Shown here in pieces: positions 1 to 6,198 of a stretch of 6,198 bases of DNA. The notes under the pieces were generated by a model. That model was not told the origin of the DNA and ran no database searches. It saw nothing but the letters and a program-made list of their open reading frames with translations. A program made the position numbers and the translations under genes. Source of the DNA: Chloroflexota bacterium. Its GTDB lineage: Bacteria > Chloroflexota > FW602-bin22 > JAMCYS01. Within the stretch, counting starts at the first letter, position 1. Each line of letters starts with the position of its first letter. The stretch covers positions 1-6,198 of the forward strand of contig JAJZQK010000221.1 in NCBI GenBank assembly GCA_021847625.1, read 5' to 3'.

Positions 1-86
1 TTGATATCAGACTGGAGTTTGACAGCCTCCGGCGCAAAGTCCGCTCTGCGAGCGGCATAGAGGGGCCTCTTAAGGTTTGTTGGCCA
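1..86. other. 3' flank of the transposase remnant; probable insertion-sequence end or flanking DNA
   Basis: No coding potential is recognised in these 86 bases. If the transposase keeps its native 3' end, one terminal inverted repeat should lie here, but I cannot define it because the opposite end is missing or unrecognised. A small perfect hairpin is present: CCGCTC (41-46), loop TGC, GAGCGG (50-55). Neither strand has a T-run after it, so it is not a convincing terminator. Confidence 0.35.
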
Positions 87-923
87 TTACACCTCGCCCT
101 GTCGTGAGGCCTTGGGGTCGTCATCCGGCGCCTCCAGAACCTTGTTCGGCGGCCGCATCCCGAGCGCAGCGTAGGCCTCGTGTGCTCTTCCGGCCAGGGG
201 CGATCGCACCTTGTAGACGCGATGTTCGCCGGCGATGGTCGCCACCGTCGTCTTGGCTAGGTCTTGCATGATCTCGTGGTAGTCTCCTTCGGGCAGGACG
301 GCGCCCTTCTCGCCGGTAAGAGCTTGGCGTAGAGCCATCTCTAGCGCGTAGGCGAGGAAGCAGACCATCACATGGCCGCGGATCCGCCGGTCGGTGAAGT
401 GGCGGATCGGTAGTAGTTCCAAGGGGCCCTTGAGGTCCCGAAATGCCCGCTCGATCTGGTAGAGCTGGCGGTAGGCCCGCGCCATGTCCTCATGGCTGAG
501 GTTTGCGTTGGAGCGCAGCACATACTTCCCGTCGTAGTGCTCGGACGCCTGGATCTTGGCCTCGTCGATCTCCACGGCGGCGCCCTTCAGCCGGACGTAG
601 CCGCGGAACGACGTGTTGCGCAGAAGCGAGGAGCCCGAAGGGTTCTCGGTCAGGCGCTGCCTTAGCCGGGAGACGATCTCCTGGCGGCGCTTGCGGTCGT
701 GCTCTGCCTCCTTCGGGTTGTAGCAGACGACATAGGTCTCGCCATCCACGGCCATTGGCTTGACGCGGATCTCAAGGCCGGCGACGTCCTTCCAGTTCGC
801 GCCCTTGTACGAGATGGCATCCTCTGCCTCGAGTTTGCGCTGAGACTTTGTGAAAGTGGCTCTGGGAGCGGGATGGTTGGGTTGACACGAACTGGAGGTG
901 TGATCGTTCGTCGGTTCCTGCAC
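87..923 (-). pseudogene. IS1634-type (IS4 superfamily) DDE transposase, C-terminal half
   Basis: The open frame gives 278 residues from a GTG at 923-921 to a TAA stop at 89-87. IS1634-type transposases are usually about twice that length, so the N-terminal half, including the first catalytic Asp, is missing. Similarity appears to begin near residue 26 (about base 848), with KSQRKLEAED and ISYKGANWKDV. Residues 130-137 read YDGKYVLR, containing the second DDE aspartate (Asp 131). Residues 155-165 read YQIERAFRDLK, with the third catalytic residue Glu 158 and the Lys 165 that follows it at IS4-type spacing. IRHFTDRRIRGHVMVCFLAY (173-192) is the conserved block after the active site. The first 25 residues look like read-through of flanking DNA, and the GTG is probably not an original start. 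The protein cannot catalyse transposition. It marks insertion-sequence debris at the downstream edge of the defence cassette. Confidence 0.85.
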
Positions 924-968
924 ACCAGGGGATTACCGTATCGGTTGCAAGTTGGGGCGTTGCCCGGG
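846..968. other. Unassigned junction between the GIY-YIG-like fragment and the transposase remnant
   Basis: About 120 bp separates the stop of the GIY-YIG-like frame from the first residues that look like transposase. No minus-strand frame here continues either protein recognisably, and stops occur at 935-933 in the transposase frame and 971-969 in the other. It may be the 5' end of the insertion sequence left after an internal deletion, or unrelated DNA. A 6-bp inverted repeat, GGTGTG (897-902) and CACACC (921-926), lies inside it with an 18-nt loop; it is too short to interpret. I found no match to the sequence at 1-86 that would form insertion-sequence ends. Confidence 0.4.
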
Positions 969-1133
969 TCAGACGCTACCGTCGTGCCGTAGCTCGCCCG
1001 GTTCAAAGAAGAAGTAGACCACTTGCATGGGGCAGTCGTCGAGCGTATTGGGATCGGAAAGCAGACGTTCGCCCATGATTTGGCGTAGCCGTGCCAGGAT
1101 GTCGTAGAGCCGATGGAGGTTGTGCTCCCGCAT
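969..1133 (-). pseudogene. N-terminal fragment of a small GIY-YIG-like protein
   Basis: A short open frame of 54 residues from ATG 1133-1131, or 62 from ATG 1157-1155. GGGAGG (1151-1146) lies between the two ATGs and favours the shorter form, though 12 nt spacing is long. The longer form would begin 6 nt after the McrB-like stop and could rely on reinitiation. The text HRLYDILARLRQIMG followed by VVYFFFEPGEL resembles, from memory, the start of small bacterial proteins annotated as GIY-YIG nuclease family, in which a Val-Tyr-Phe-Phe-Phe-Glu-Pro-Gly-Glu block precedes a conserved RVVRVGTHAL-type segment. Here that continuation is absent in all three minus-strand frames: the frame stops at TGA 971-969 soon after the block. 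I therefore read it as the 5' remnant of a fourth cassette gene, cut by the rearrangement that brought in the transposase remnant. It could still be a small intact gene. The family call is moderate; truncation is an inference. Confidence 0.5.
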
Positions 1134-1163
1134 GGCCCCGTCGTACCTCCCATGCACTGTACA

Positions 1164-3608
1164 TCAGAAGAAACTGACGTGGCCCTGTGCTAAGCCCCAG
1201 CGAACCATGTCGTCGATCTTCTTGACGGTCATATCGAGTCCGAGATCCTGCGCCCAGGTGCGGACAGCCGTAAGACCCGGCTCCAGATGGCGGAATGGTC
1301 CGTGAAACTTGGGCAAGACCTTCATGCAGAGTGCGGTGTCGAAGGCTAGATCGGCGGGCGTTCGCGGTAGCCCGTCCATGACCGGCGCCTCGCCTAATGC
1401 GGCAAGGAACTGCAGGACCTCGTCCATGACGCGGTATCCGAACTCCAAGCCGTACGGTTGCAGCGTCTTGTGCAGGTCGCGCAACCGCTCTAGCACCTCG
1501 GACTCCGCCTCCGCCTGTGCGCGTACCTCTGCCTTGTCTACGCCGGCGAAGTGGCCACTTCGAGCGAAATCCGGCGGGAGGGCGAACGTGGCGGCAGGAA
1601 CCCCCGTGCTCGGTGGGAGCGGATAGCCCGCGAGGTCCACGTCGCGAAATTCTATGGTGAACGCCCTGTCCAAGACCTTCGGGCTGAAGCTGAAGGTCGA
1701 CTCGTCAACATTGACGGTCCCCACAAAGTAGACGTTGGGAGGCAACCGCAAGGTCTCCGGTACCAAATGCCCGTCCTGGTCGCGGATCTCGCCACCGCTG
1801 TGCAGTATGATCTCGGCGGTATGCAGACCATCGTCCGCGCGGTCCGACTCCATGGCGGAGAGGAAGTCCGCGAAGTAGTACTCCACCCGTGCCAGGTTCA
1901 TCTCGTCCAGGATCACCACGTGGGGCATCGCAGAACCCGGCGCTGCATTCGCGGAGCCTCCACGACCCCAAAGGTAGACGCCCCAGAGGGCGATGCCGCG
2001 CAGGATGGCATCGTTCGGATCGCGCCCGATCGCTGTCAGGAGTGCTTTGGCCTTATCGGTCATGAACGTCCACCCGGCCTCAAGCGAAGCGGCAGTGACA
2101 TCCTTGGCCCCCGGTGCGAACTTCAACTGGCTCTCAAGAGCGTCGAGGATCACCCGTGTCTGGGCCTCACCCACCTCCGGGGGGGCGTGTTCCGGATCGA
2201 GCGCGGCCAGCACGCGTGCTGTGCGGGAGAAGTGGTTGATTCCTGTGGCCGCGTGAAGCTCAGAAAGTGCCGTGAGATAACGTTCGCCAGGGCTGTGTGA
2301 CCGGTCGGCCAGCTTGTCGGTCGCGGCACGCAGGACCGCCTCGTCCGCCTGGAGCTTGGGGGCCCAGTGGCCGACGTCGGCGACGCCGTTGTCCTTCTTA
2401 TGCCACAGCAACTGCAGGTCCGCTTGTGACCAGGATCCCTGGCCTGTGAACAGCCGCTCCTGGCGGGACTGGTCGCCAACAACCTGACCCTGCGACCATC
2501 CTCCCAGCTTTCTCCCCGCGAATCTGGCCACGGTTTCGGCGTAGCGCCTGTACCACTCCTGAGTCTTCGGCTCTGCGAGATACGCGGCGAGGTAGTCCTC
2601 GAGCGACGGCCTGTCCCCCAGGAAGTCGGCCTGCGCATCTAGCAGGAAGCGGAGCAGGCGGGTCGCCTGATACTCCCGCGTCAGGGGGTTCAAGTAGCCT
2701 AGCAGGCTCTGCGTGTCGCGCCAGTCCGGCCTCACTGCAGTGAGCAGAACGTGGCCTTCGGGCACGCCCATGAGTCCGAGCAGCCGCTGCGCTAAGGCGG
2801 TCTTTCCGGTCCCGGATAGCCCGCTCAAAAGGACGAAGCCCTTCGCCTTGAGGGCTGCGTAGAATGTCGCGATCTGTGCCGACGAGAAGCGAAACCCCTG
2901 GCTTTCGAGCGCCGCCCTGAGTGCCTCTGCCGTGGGGCCGGAAGTCTCCGACATGTTCTTCACCTCCACTGGCTCCGGGAAGGGGCTCGGATTCTCCGCA
3001 ACCTTGAGCCGCGCTGCTTCCAGCACGGTAGCTGCCTGCGCGATGAGCTCATCCTCGGAGTCGATGTCGTTACGGCTCCAGCGCACACCGACGTAGGGCG
3101 TGGGCGTCCTGCCGCTGGTCCGGCCAGCCGTCACTTTGGGCACCGATTCTGAAACGTCCAGGGGATAGCTTTCGAGGGTGAGGTAGCGGAAGGCTTCATG
3201 TGCGGGCGACAGGATACCTACGTACACGTCCTTGAGCCGTACGTCCTGACCCTCGACGTCCATGGTGACCTTCACACCCGCATAGACCTGCGTGTGTCCG
3301 GACAGCGCAAGCTGCAGCGTGTCGTAAGCCTGGAAGCCATGGCCGAACGTCTTGATCGATAGGCGTAAGTCATCCTCGCCCGGCACGTTCCAGCTGTCCG
3401 TCTGATCAAAGGGAACCCATTTCCCATCACTCAGGTGGCGCATCAGCGCGTTCTTGCGCAAGTCGGTAAGTTCCTCTTCCCGGATCGCAGGTACATGATC
3501 ACGCAGCCAGCGCTCGACCACGGCGAGCGTGAACGGCCGCACCGTGGCGAACACCTCATCGCGTGCGAGGGCTTCACTCTGTTTCCAGGCATCGAAGAAT
3601 CGGCTCAT
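1164..3608 (-). CDS. McrB-like AAA+ NTPase (restriction motor subunit)
   Basis: A protein of 814 residues. The ATG at 3608-3606 is chosen because it overlaps the preceding stop as ATGA and has GGAGGG 5 nt upstream; the longer open frame before it is Arg-rich and lies in the McrC-like gene. Residues 1-215 form an N-terminal domain I do not recognise, followed by a Pro-rich linker near 208-216. The AAA+ module holds Walker A GLSGTGKT (263-270), the McrB-like block RPDWRDTQSLLGYLNPLT (293-310), Walker B VVILDEMN (564-571), TVNVDEST (631-638) and SPKVLDRA (642-649). The last block resembles the sensor and arginine-finger region of McrB relatives. C-terminal helices carry FGYRVMDEV (723-731). Walker A and Walker B lie about 294 residues apart, far more than in E. 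coli McrB, so about 200 residues are inserted in the ATPase core. McrB proteins form hexamers that hydrolyse GTP or ATP to drive the McrC nuclease; the McrC-like partner is the gene just upstream. The N-terminal domain presumably sets target recognition, but its ligand is unknown. Confidence 0.9.
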   Translation of the reverse strand: MSRFFDAWKQSEALARDEVFATVRPFTLAVVERWLRDHVPAIREEELTDLRKNALMRHLSDGKWVPFDQTDSWNVPGEDDLRLSIKTFGHGFQAYDTLQLALSGHTQVYAGVKVTMDVEGQDVRLKDVYVGILSPAHEAFRYLTLESYPLDVSESVPKVTAGRTSGRTPTPYVGVRWSRNDIDSEDELIAQAATVLEAARLKVAENPSPFPEPVEVKNMSETSGPTAEALRAALESQGFRFSSAQIATFYAALKAKGFVLLSGLSGTGKTALAQRLLGLMGVPEGHVLLTAVRPDWRDTQSLLGYLNPLTREYQATRLLRFLLDAQADFLGDRPSLEDYLAAYLAEPKTQEWYRRYAETVARFAGRKLGGWSQGQVVGDQSRQERLFTGQGSWSQADLQLLWHKKDNGVADVGHWAPKLQADEAVLRAATDKLADRSHSPGERYLTALSELHAATGINHFSRTARVLAALDPEHAPPEVGEAQTRVILDALESQLKFAPGAKDVTAASLEAGWTFMTDKAKALLTAIGRDPNDAILRGIALWGVYLWGRGGSANAAPGSAMPHVVILDEMNLARVEYYFADFLSAMESDRADDGLHTAEIILHSGGEIRDQDGHLVPETLRLPPNVYFVGTVNVDESTFSFSPKVLDRAFTIEFRDVDLAGYPLPPSTGVPAATFALPPDFARSGHFAGVDKAEVRAQAEAESEVLERLRDLHKTLQPYGLEFGYRVMDEVLQFLAALGEAPVMDGLPRTPADLAFDTALCMKVLPKFHGPFRHLEPGLTAVRTWAQDLGLDMTVKKIDDMVRWGLAQGHVSFF

Positions 3609-5182
3609 GACGTCCCTCCAGGTCTCAAGCTGAGGGCGCCTATGCCCTCGAGCGCATCGTCGCTGACGAGTGCCGCAAGGGTCGGCGGCCCGGTGGCGTC
3701 GGCGCCATCGCTGCGGTAGAAGACACCGCAATCACCGGGGTAGACGGCCACGGCGAACCGCAGCCCCAAAGCATCCCGGTAGGCGTGCATCTTGTGCAGG
3801 TCGTCCTCGACCGGCTTGCCGTCCGCAGTGGTGCCTGCGTCCTGGTCGACAGACGCCCAGCGCAGCCGGAACTTCGCATCAAAGACTCCGATCGGCTGCC
3901 TGCCCTTGAAGAGGGCGAAGTCCGGGACGAAGTTGACGGAGTAGCTACGCCCATCCACCGCATGGCCGCTGCCGACAAACGTCTGCTGGTAGACGAGCCG
4001 GTAGTCGGCATGTAGGAAGGTCGCACTTGCGGATAGTTCGCGCTCCGGCAGATGTCCCGCCCTGAGCTTGAACCTGGGGGAGTCAGGCCCCACGTCGCCC
4101 AGGGCCTGTGCGAGGTCGGACGCAAGCTCGAAGAAGCACCAGATCTCGTAGAGCTCCGCGATATTGCGCAGCGCAACAGCTTGGCCGAGAACCCCCTCGA
4201 GGACCTCCCGTCCGGCGAGAAAGGCCGGGTACAGGCGGTAGAGCTGCTCGTACCCTGGCCTGTGCAGCAGTACCTGAGAATGGACAGGGAGTAGGTTGGA
4301 CTCGGGAACGTCCTGTAGGCGCTCGTCGCCCAGGAGCAGGCCGAGGTTGTCCTGTAGGTCAGCCAAGGCGCTATGTGTGAGTTCCGGGTGCTTAGTCGCA
4401 AGCGGACGGATGCGCCGTATGGCGTACTGGATCTGGTGCGCGAAGAAGAGAATGAAGCGGTTTTCCGGCGTATCGAAGGTTTCGTCTGCGTAGGAGGCAA
4501 GGACGGCAAGCGGCGAGTATTGCGTGTCATCGGGTGCCCGCCAGACCCCTCCGGTTGCCGCCCTGGCCCAGAGGCTCCGCCCAAGAGACCAGGCGATTCC
4601 CGCTTCGTTCACCTGATGCGCCTTGGCAGCCGGAGTCTCCTGCTCAAAGCGCTGCAGCACCCGGTGCGGGCTCGCAAGCACACCCCGTATGCCCTCGCCG
4701 AGTTCCTCGCCGCGGACTCTGAGGAAGTGGAGCAGGAAGAGATCCGTCGCCGCCTTTGAGGACTCTGCGGTTCTCTGGCCTGTCGCCGAGAAGGCGTCGA
4801 AGGCTCCGTCGGCCAAGTGCTTCGCGATCGCCTCGAGCAGTGACTTGAGGAAGCGCGGCTGGTAGAGCGGGTGGCTACGATCGTCCAGCACGAGCTTGCG
4901 CGAGACGATGTCCACCCCGAGATCCACAGCGCTGCCGTCGTCCATGCGGATCTCGACCCTGCCCAGGCCGACAGCGTTCTGGTAGACGAGCAGAAAGAGC
5001 CCGTCATCGAGCTGCTTTGCAGGCAGGTCGCCCTGCCACACCTCGGTGATCCCCTGACCCTTAAGTTTATACTCGCTCCATTCTCGCAGCACGAAGCGAC
5101 CATCGTCGCACGGTGAGGCGACGATGGCATCTCCAGCCTTGAGGGCCTGGATGCGCACGCGACCATCGCGGTACACCAGCAT
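3605..5182 (-). CDS. DUF2357 / McrC-like PD-(D/E)XK restriction nuclease subunit
   Basis: A protein of 525 residues if it starts at the ATG 5182-5180. Residues 236-243 read FDTPENRF, the hallmark of DUF2357 proteins, and residues 344-350 read LYEIWCF, the conserved Tyr-Glu-x-Trp block that precedes the nuclease core. The C-terminal PD-(D/E)XK core is visible: VPDF with Asp 421, then VFDAKF with Asp 435 and Lys 437, followed by DDLHKMHAYRDAL (460-472), the helix typical of this McrC-related nuclease family. Catalytic residues look intact. The N-terminal third is unassigned and probably contacts DNA or the partner AAA+ protein. In McrBC and LlaJI, such proteins are the nuclease subunit that works with a McrB-type motor, and that partner is encoded immediately downstream with an ATGA overlap. 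The start is uncertain. ATG 5182 lies 8 nt after the upstream stop with GGAG 13 nt before it. An in-frame TTG at 5215-5213 has GGAG at a better 7-nt spacing and would give 536 residues and a 25-nt overlap with the helicase gene. Confidence 0.88.
   Translation of the reverse strand: MLVYRDGRVRIQALKAGDAIVASPCDDGRFVLREWSEYKLKGQGITEVWQGDLPAKQLDDGLFLLVYQNAVGLGRVEIRMDDGSAVDLGVDIVSRKLVLDDRSHPLYQPRFLKSLLEAIAKHLADGAFDAFSATGQRTAESSKAATDLFLLHFLRVRGEELGEGIRGVLASPHRVLQRFEQETPAAKAHQVNEAGIAWSLGRSLWARAATGGVWRAPDDTQYSPLAVLASYADETFDTPENRFILFFAHQIQYAIRRIRPLATKHPELTHSALADLQDNLGLLLGDERLQDVPESNLLPVHSQVLLHRPGYEQLYRLYPAFLAGREVLEGVLGQAVALRNIAELYEIWCFFELASDLAQALGDVGPDSPRFKLRAGHLPERELSASATFLHADYRLVYQQTFVGSGHAVDGRSYSVNFVPDFALFKGRQPIGVFDAKFRLRWASVDQDAGTTADGKPVEDDLHKMHAYRDALGLRFAVAVYPGDCGVFYRSDGADATGPPTLAALVSDDALEGIGALSLRPGGTS
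3614..3619 (-). promoter_or_regulatory. Strong ribosome binding site of the McrB-like gene
   Basis: On the minus strand GGAGGG ends 5 nt before the ATG at 3608-3606. It lies inside the last codons of the McrC-like gene, whose TGA stop (3607-3605) shares bases with that ATG. This fixes the start of the McrB-like protein and indicates translational coupling and matched production of the two subunits. Confidence 0.8.
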
Positions 5183-5190
5183 GCCATCAA

Positions 5191-6198
5191 TTAGGCTCCA
5201 GGATGGCTCAGCCAAGTCATGTCTCCCTTCTCCAGCGGCACGGCGATGGCCCACATCATCTCGGTGAAGAAGAGGAGGGCCTCCTTCAAGGGCTGGCCGA
5301 ACGTGTCGCGCCAGACTGCGGCGTAGCTGGCCACCTGCGGAGCGTAGTGCCGCACAAGCTCGTCGGCTCCCTCCCTGGCGGAGGCATCGGTCTTGTAGTC
5401 CACGAGGACCCAACCGCTCTCTTCCAGGAACAGCAGGTCGATCGTCCCGTGCAGAACGCTGGGCCCGAGGCTTTCGTCATTGGCGCGTACCGCAAAGGGC
5501 ACCTCGCACAGCACCTTGCGAGCCGCACGAATTCTTGCACCGAAGGGTGCGTTCCAGAACCGGTTGAGAAGGCCAAGCAGGTCTTCCGGCGGATACGAGA
5601 GCCGCTCATCCGCCAGGGTCTGCGTGCAGGCCCCTCGCCAGGCTGGCTTCGGCAACCCTCCTGCCGTCAGTGCCAGGACCCGGTGCACGGCGGTGCCCCA
5701 GGCGGGTCCTCTGCCTGGGTTCAAAAGATGCGTCGGTGGCGGACCCAGCAGAGAGGTTACCGTGGCCACGCGGTAGCTCGGTACGGCCGACGCTTGCAGT
5801 TGAGCATCCTCGTTCATCAAGTCGGACGCGATGTCATGCACGGAGTCTCTGAGCGAACGTGGTGTGGCTTGTTCAGCCGGCGGGATCTCCAATGGCAGGG
5901 CATCGCGCGCCAAGGCTTCGAGGGAACCCCACCAGCCGAGACCGGATTTCTCCGCCTGACTGAGCACGAGTAGCTGCATGGCACGTGTAGCCGCGACGTA
6001 GAGGAGGCGGATATGCTCCGCATCGGCGAACTGCTGCTCGGCCTGCTTGGCCTGCTCCCAACCGTGCGGGGCGCCAAGAAGGCGCCCGCTGCCCCAGCCG
6101 CGGCTGGCCCTGCGAAACGTGAAGTAACCTCTTGGGATCTGCCCGCGATCGATGTGCCGAACGGGCTCGAAGGTCGGCCGTCGGGCCGGGTTCGCCAG
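5191..6198 (-). CDS. UvrD/AddA-type helicase with C-terminal PD-(D/E)XK nuclease (partial, N-terminus outside window)
   Basis: The frame stays open to the window edge, giving 335 C-terminal residues and a TAA stop at 5193-5191. An apparent internal ATG at 5979 is not the start, because conserved helicase sequence continues upstream of it. Fragment residues 1-5 read LANPA, resembling a conserved segment before the last helicase motifs. Residues 64-73 read RLLYVAATRA, the superfamily 1 UvrD/RecB motif VI (bases 5980-6000). A nuclease domain follows: GTAVH near 168-172, CEVPF near 158+73, HGTID with Asp about 254, VDYKTD with Asp 267 and Lys 269, and QVASY with Gln 288 and Tyr 292. This is the H, D, DxK, QxxxY order of AddA/RecB-type nucleases, and all expected residues are present. 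The family unwinds DNA with ATP and degrades it in the cytoplasm. The neighbours are McrC-like and McrB-like genes, so I infer a defence helicase-nuclease rather than the housekeeping AddA or RecB. The missing N-terminus should carry Walker A and B. Subfamily assignment is uncertain; helicase plus nuclease is secure. Confidence 0.9.
   Translation of the reverse strand: MANPARRPTFEPVRHIDRGQIPRGYFTFRRASRGWGSGRLLGAPHGWEQAKQAEQQFADAEHIRLLYVAATRAMQLLVLSQAEKSGLGWWGSLEALARDALPLEIPPAEQATPRSLRDSVHDIASDLMNEDAQLQASAVPSYRVATVTSLLGPPPTHLLNPGRGPAWGTAVHRVLALTAGGLPKPAWRGACTQTLADERLSYPPEDLLGLLNRFWNAPFGARIRAARKVLCEVPFAVRANDESLGPSVLHGTIDLLFLEESGWVLVDYKTDASAREGADELVRHYAPQVASYAAVWRDTFGQPLKEALLFFTEMMWAIAVPLEKGDMTWLSHPGA
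5223..5226 (-). promoter_or_regulatory. Candidate ribosome binding site for an alternative TTG start of the McrC-like gene
   Basis: A purine-rich stretch in the 3' end of the helicase gene contains GGAG ending 7 nt before the in-frame TTG at 5215-5213. The spacing is better than that of the GGAG (5199-5196), 13 nt before ATG 5182. If it is used, the protein gains 11 residues and the gene overlaps the helicase stop by 25 nt. The choice cannot be settled from this sequence alone. Confidence 0.4.

Noticed and set aside
19..47. TTGACA at 19-24 as a -35 box for an outward-reading promoter from the insertion sequence
   Set aside because: At 17-nt spacing the -10 position reads CGCTCT, which is not a -10 box, and no gene on the plus strand follows.
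41..70. Hairpin CCGCTC-TGC-GAGCGG and the AGAGG/CCTCT repeat as a terminator
   Set aside because: Stems are short (5 to 6 bp) and neither strand has a T-tract after them.
897..926. GGTGTG/CACACC inverted repeat as an insertion-sequence or regulatory element
   Set aside because: Only 6 bp with an 18-nt loop, and no second copy was noticed elsewhere in the window.
1551..2300. Plus-strand open frame of 249 residues
   Set aside because: It lies wholly inside the McrB-like gene, antisense to conserved ATPase motifs, and its protein shows no recognisable domain; it is typical of shadow frames in GC-rich coding DNA.
3609..3731. Upstream extension of the McrB-like frame
   Set aside because: The extra 41 residues are Arg-rich and low quality, overlap the end of the McrC-like gene, and lie before a start with ATGA coupling and a strong ribosome binding site.
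3640..4584. Minus-strand open frame of 314 residues
   Set aside because: It is a frame-shifted shadow of the McrC-like gene, rich in Ser, Arg and Thr, with no motif.
5203..5973. Plus-strand open frame of 256 residues
   Set aside because: It is antisense to the nuclease domain of the helicase gene, whose motifs are clear; no domain is recognisable in the antisense product.

Overview
The window is GC-rich bacterial DNA with the look of a proteobacterial accessory or defence region. I cannot name the organism. All credible genes lie on the minus strand, so transcription runs from high to low coordinates. The other long open frames, including all plus-strand ones, look like shadows of these genes.

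Defence cassette (about 6198 to 1164, minus strand). Three genes are packed with almost no space between them. First is the C-terminal part of a UvrD/RecB/AddA-type helicase carrying a PD-(D/E)XK nuclease domain; its N-terminus lies beyond base 6198. Second is a DUF2357/McrC-like protein with a second PD-(D/E)XK nuclease. Third is a McrB-like AAA+ NTPase. The second and third genes share an ATGA stop/start overlap with a strong Shine-Dalgarno sequence. The first and second genes lie 8 nt apart or overlap by 25 nt, depending on the start used. The AAA+ protein presumably powers or recruits the McrC-like nuclease, as in McrBC and LlaJI. The helicase-nuclease suggests an added step of DNA unwinding and degradation. 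I infer a McrBC-related (modification-dependent or otherwise) anti-phage system, but no target specificity can be read from the sequence.

Degraded edge (about 1157 to 1, minus strand). Just after the McrB-like stop is a short open frame of about 54 to 62 codons. It resembles the N-terminus of a family of small GIY-YIG-type proteins (signature VYFFFEPGE) and stops early. About 45 to 120 bp of unassigned sequence follows, then the C-terminal half of an IS1634-type (IS4 superfamily) DDE transposase lacking its N-terminal half. Both genes are cut at the ends that face each other, which points to an insertion plus deletion, or a recombination junction, at the 3' edge of the cassette.

I saw no tRNA, rRNA, CRISPR array, convincing terminator or promoter. 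The operon promoter presumably lies beyond base 6198. No gene-free stretch exceeds 300 bases.
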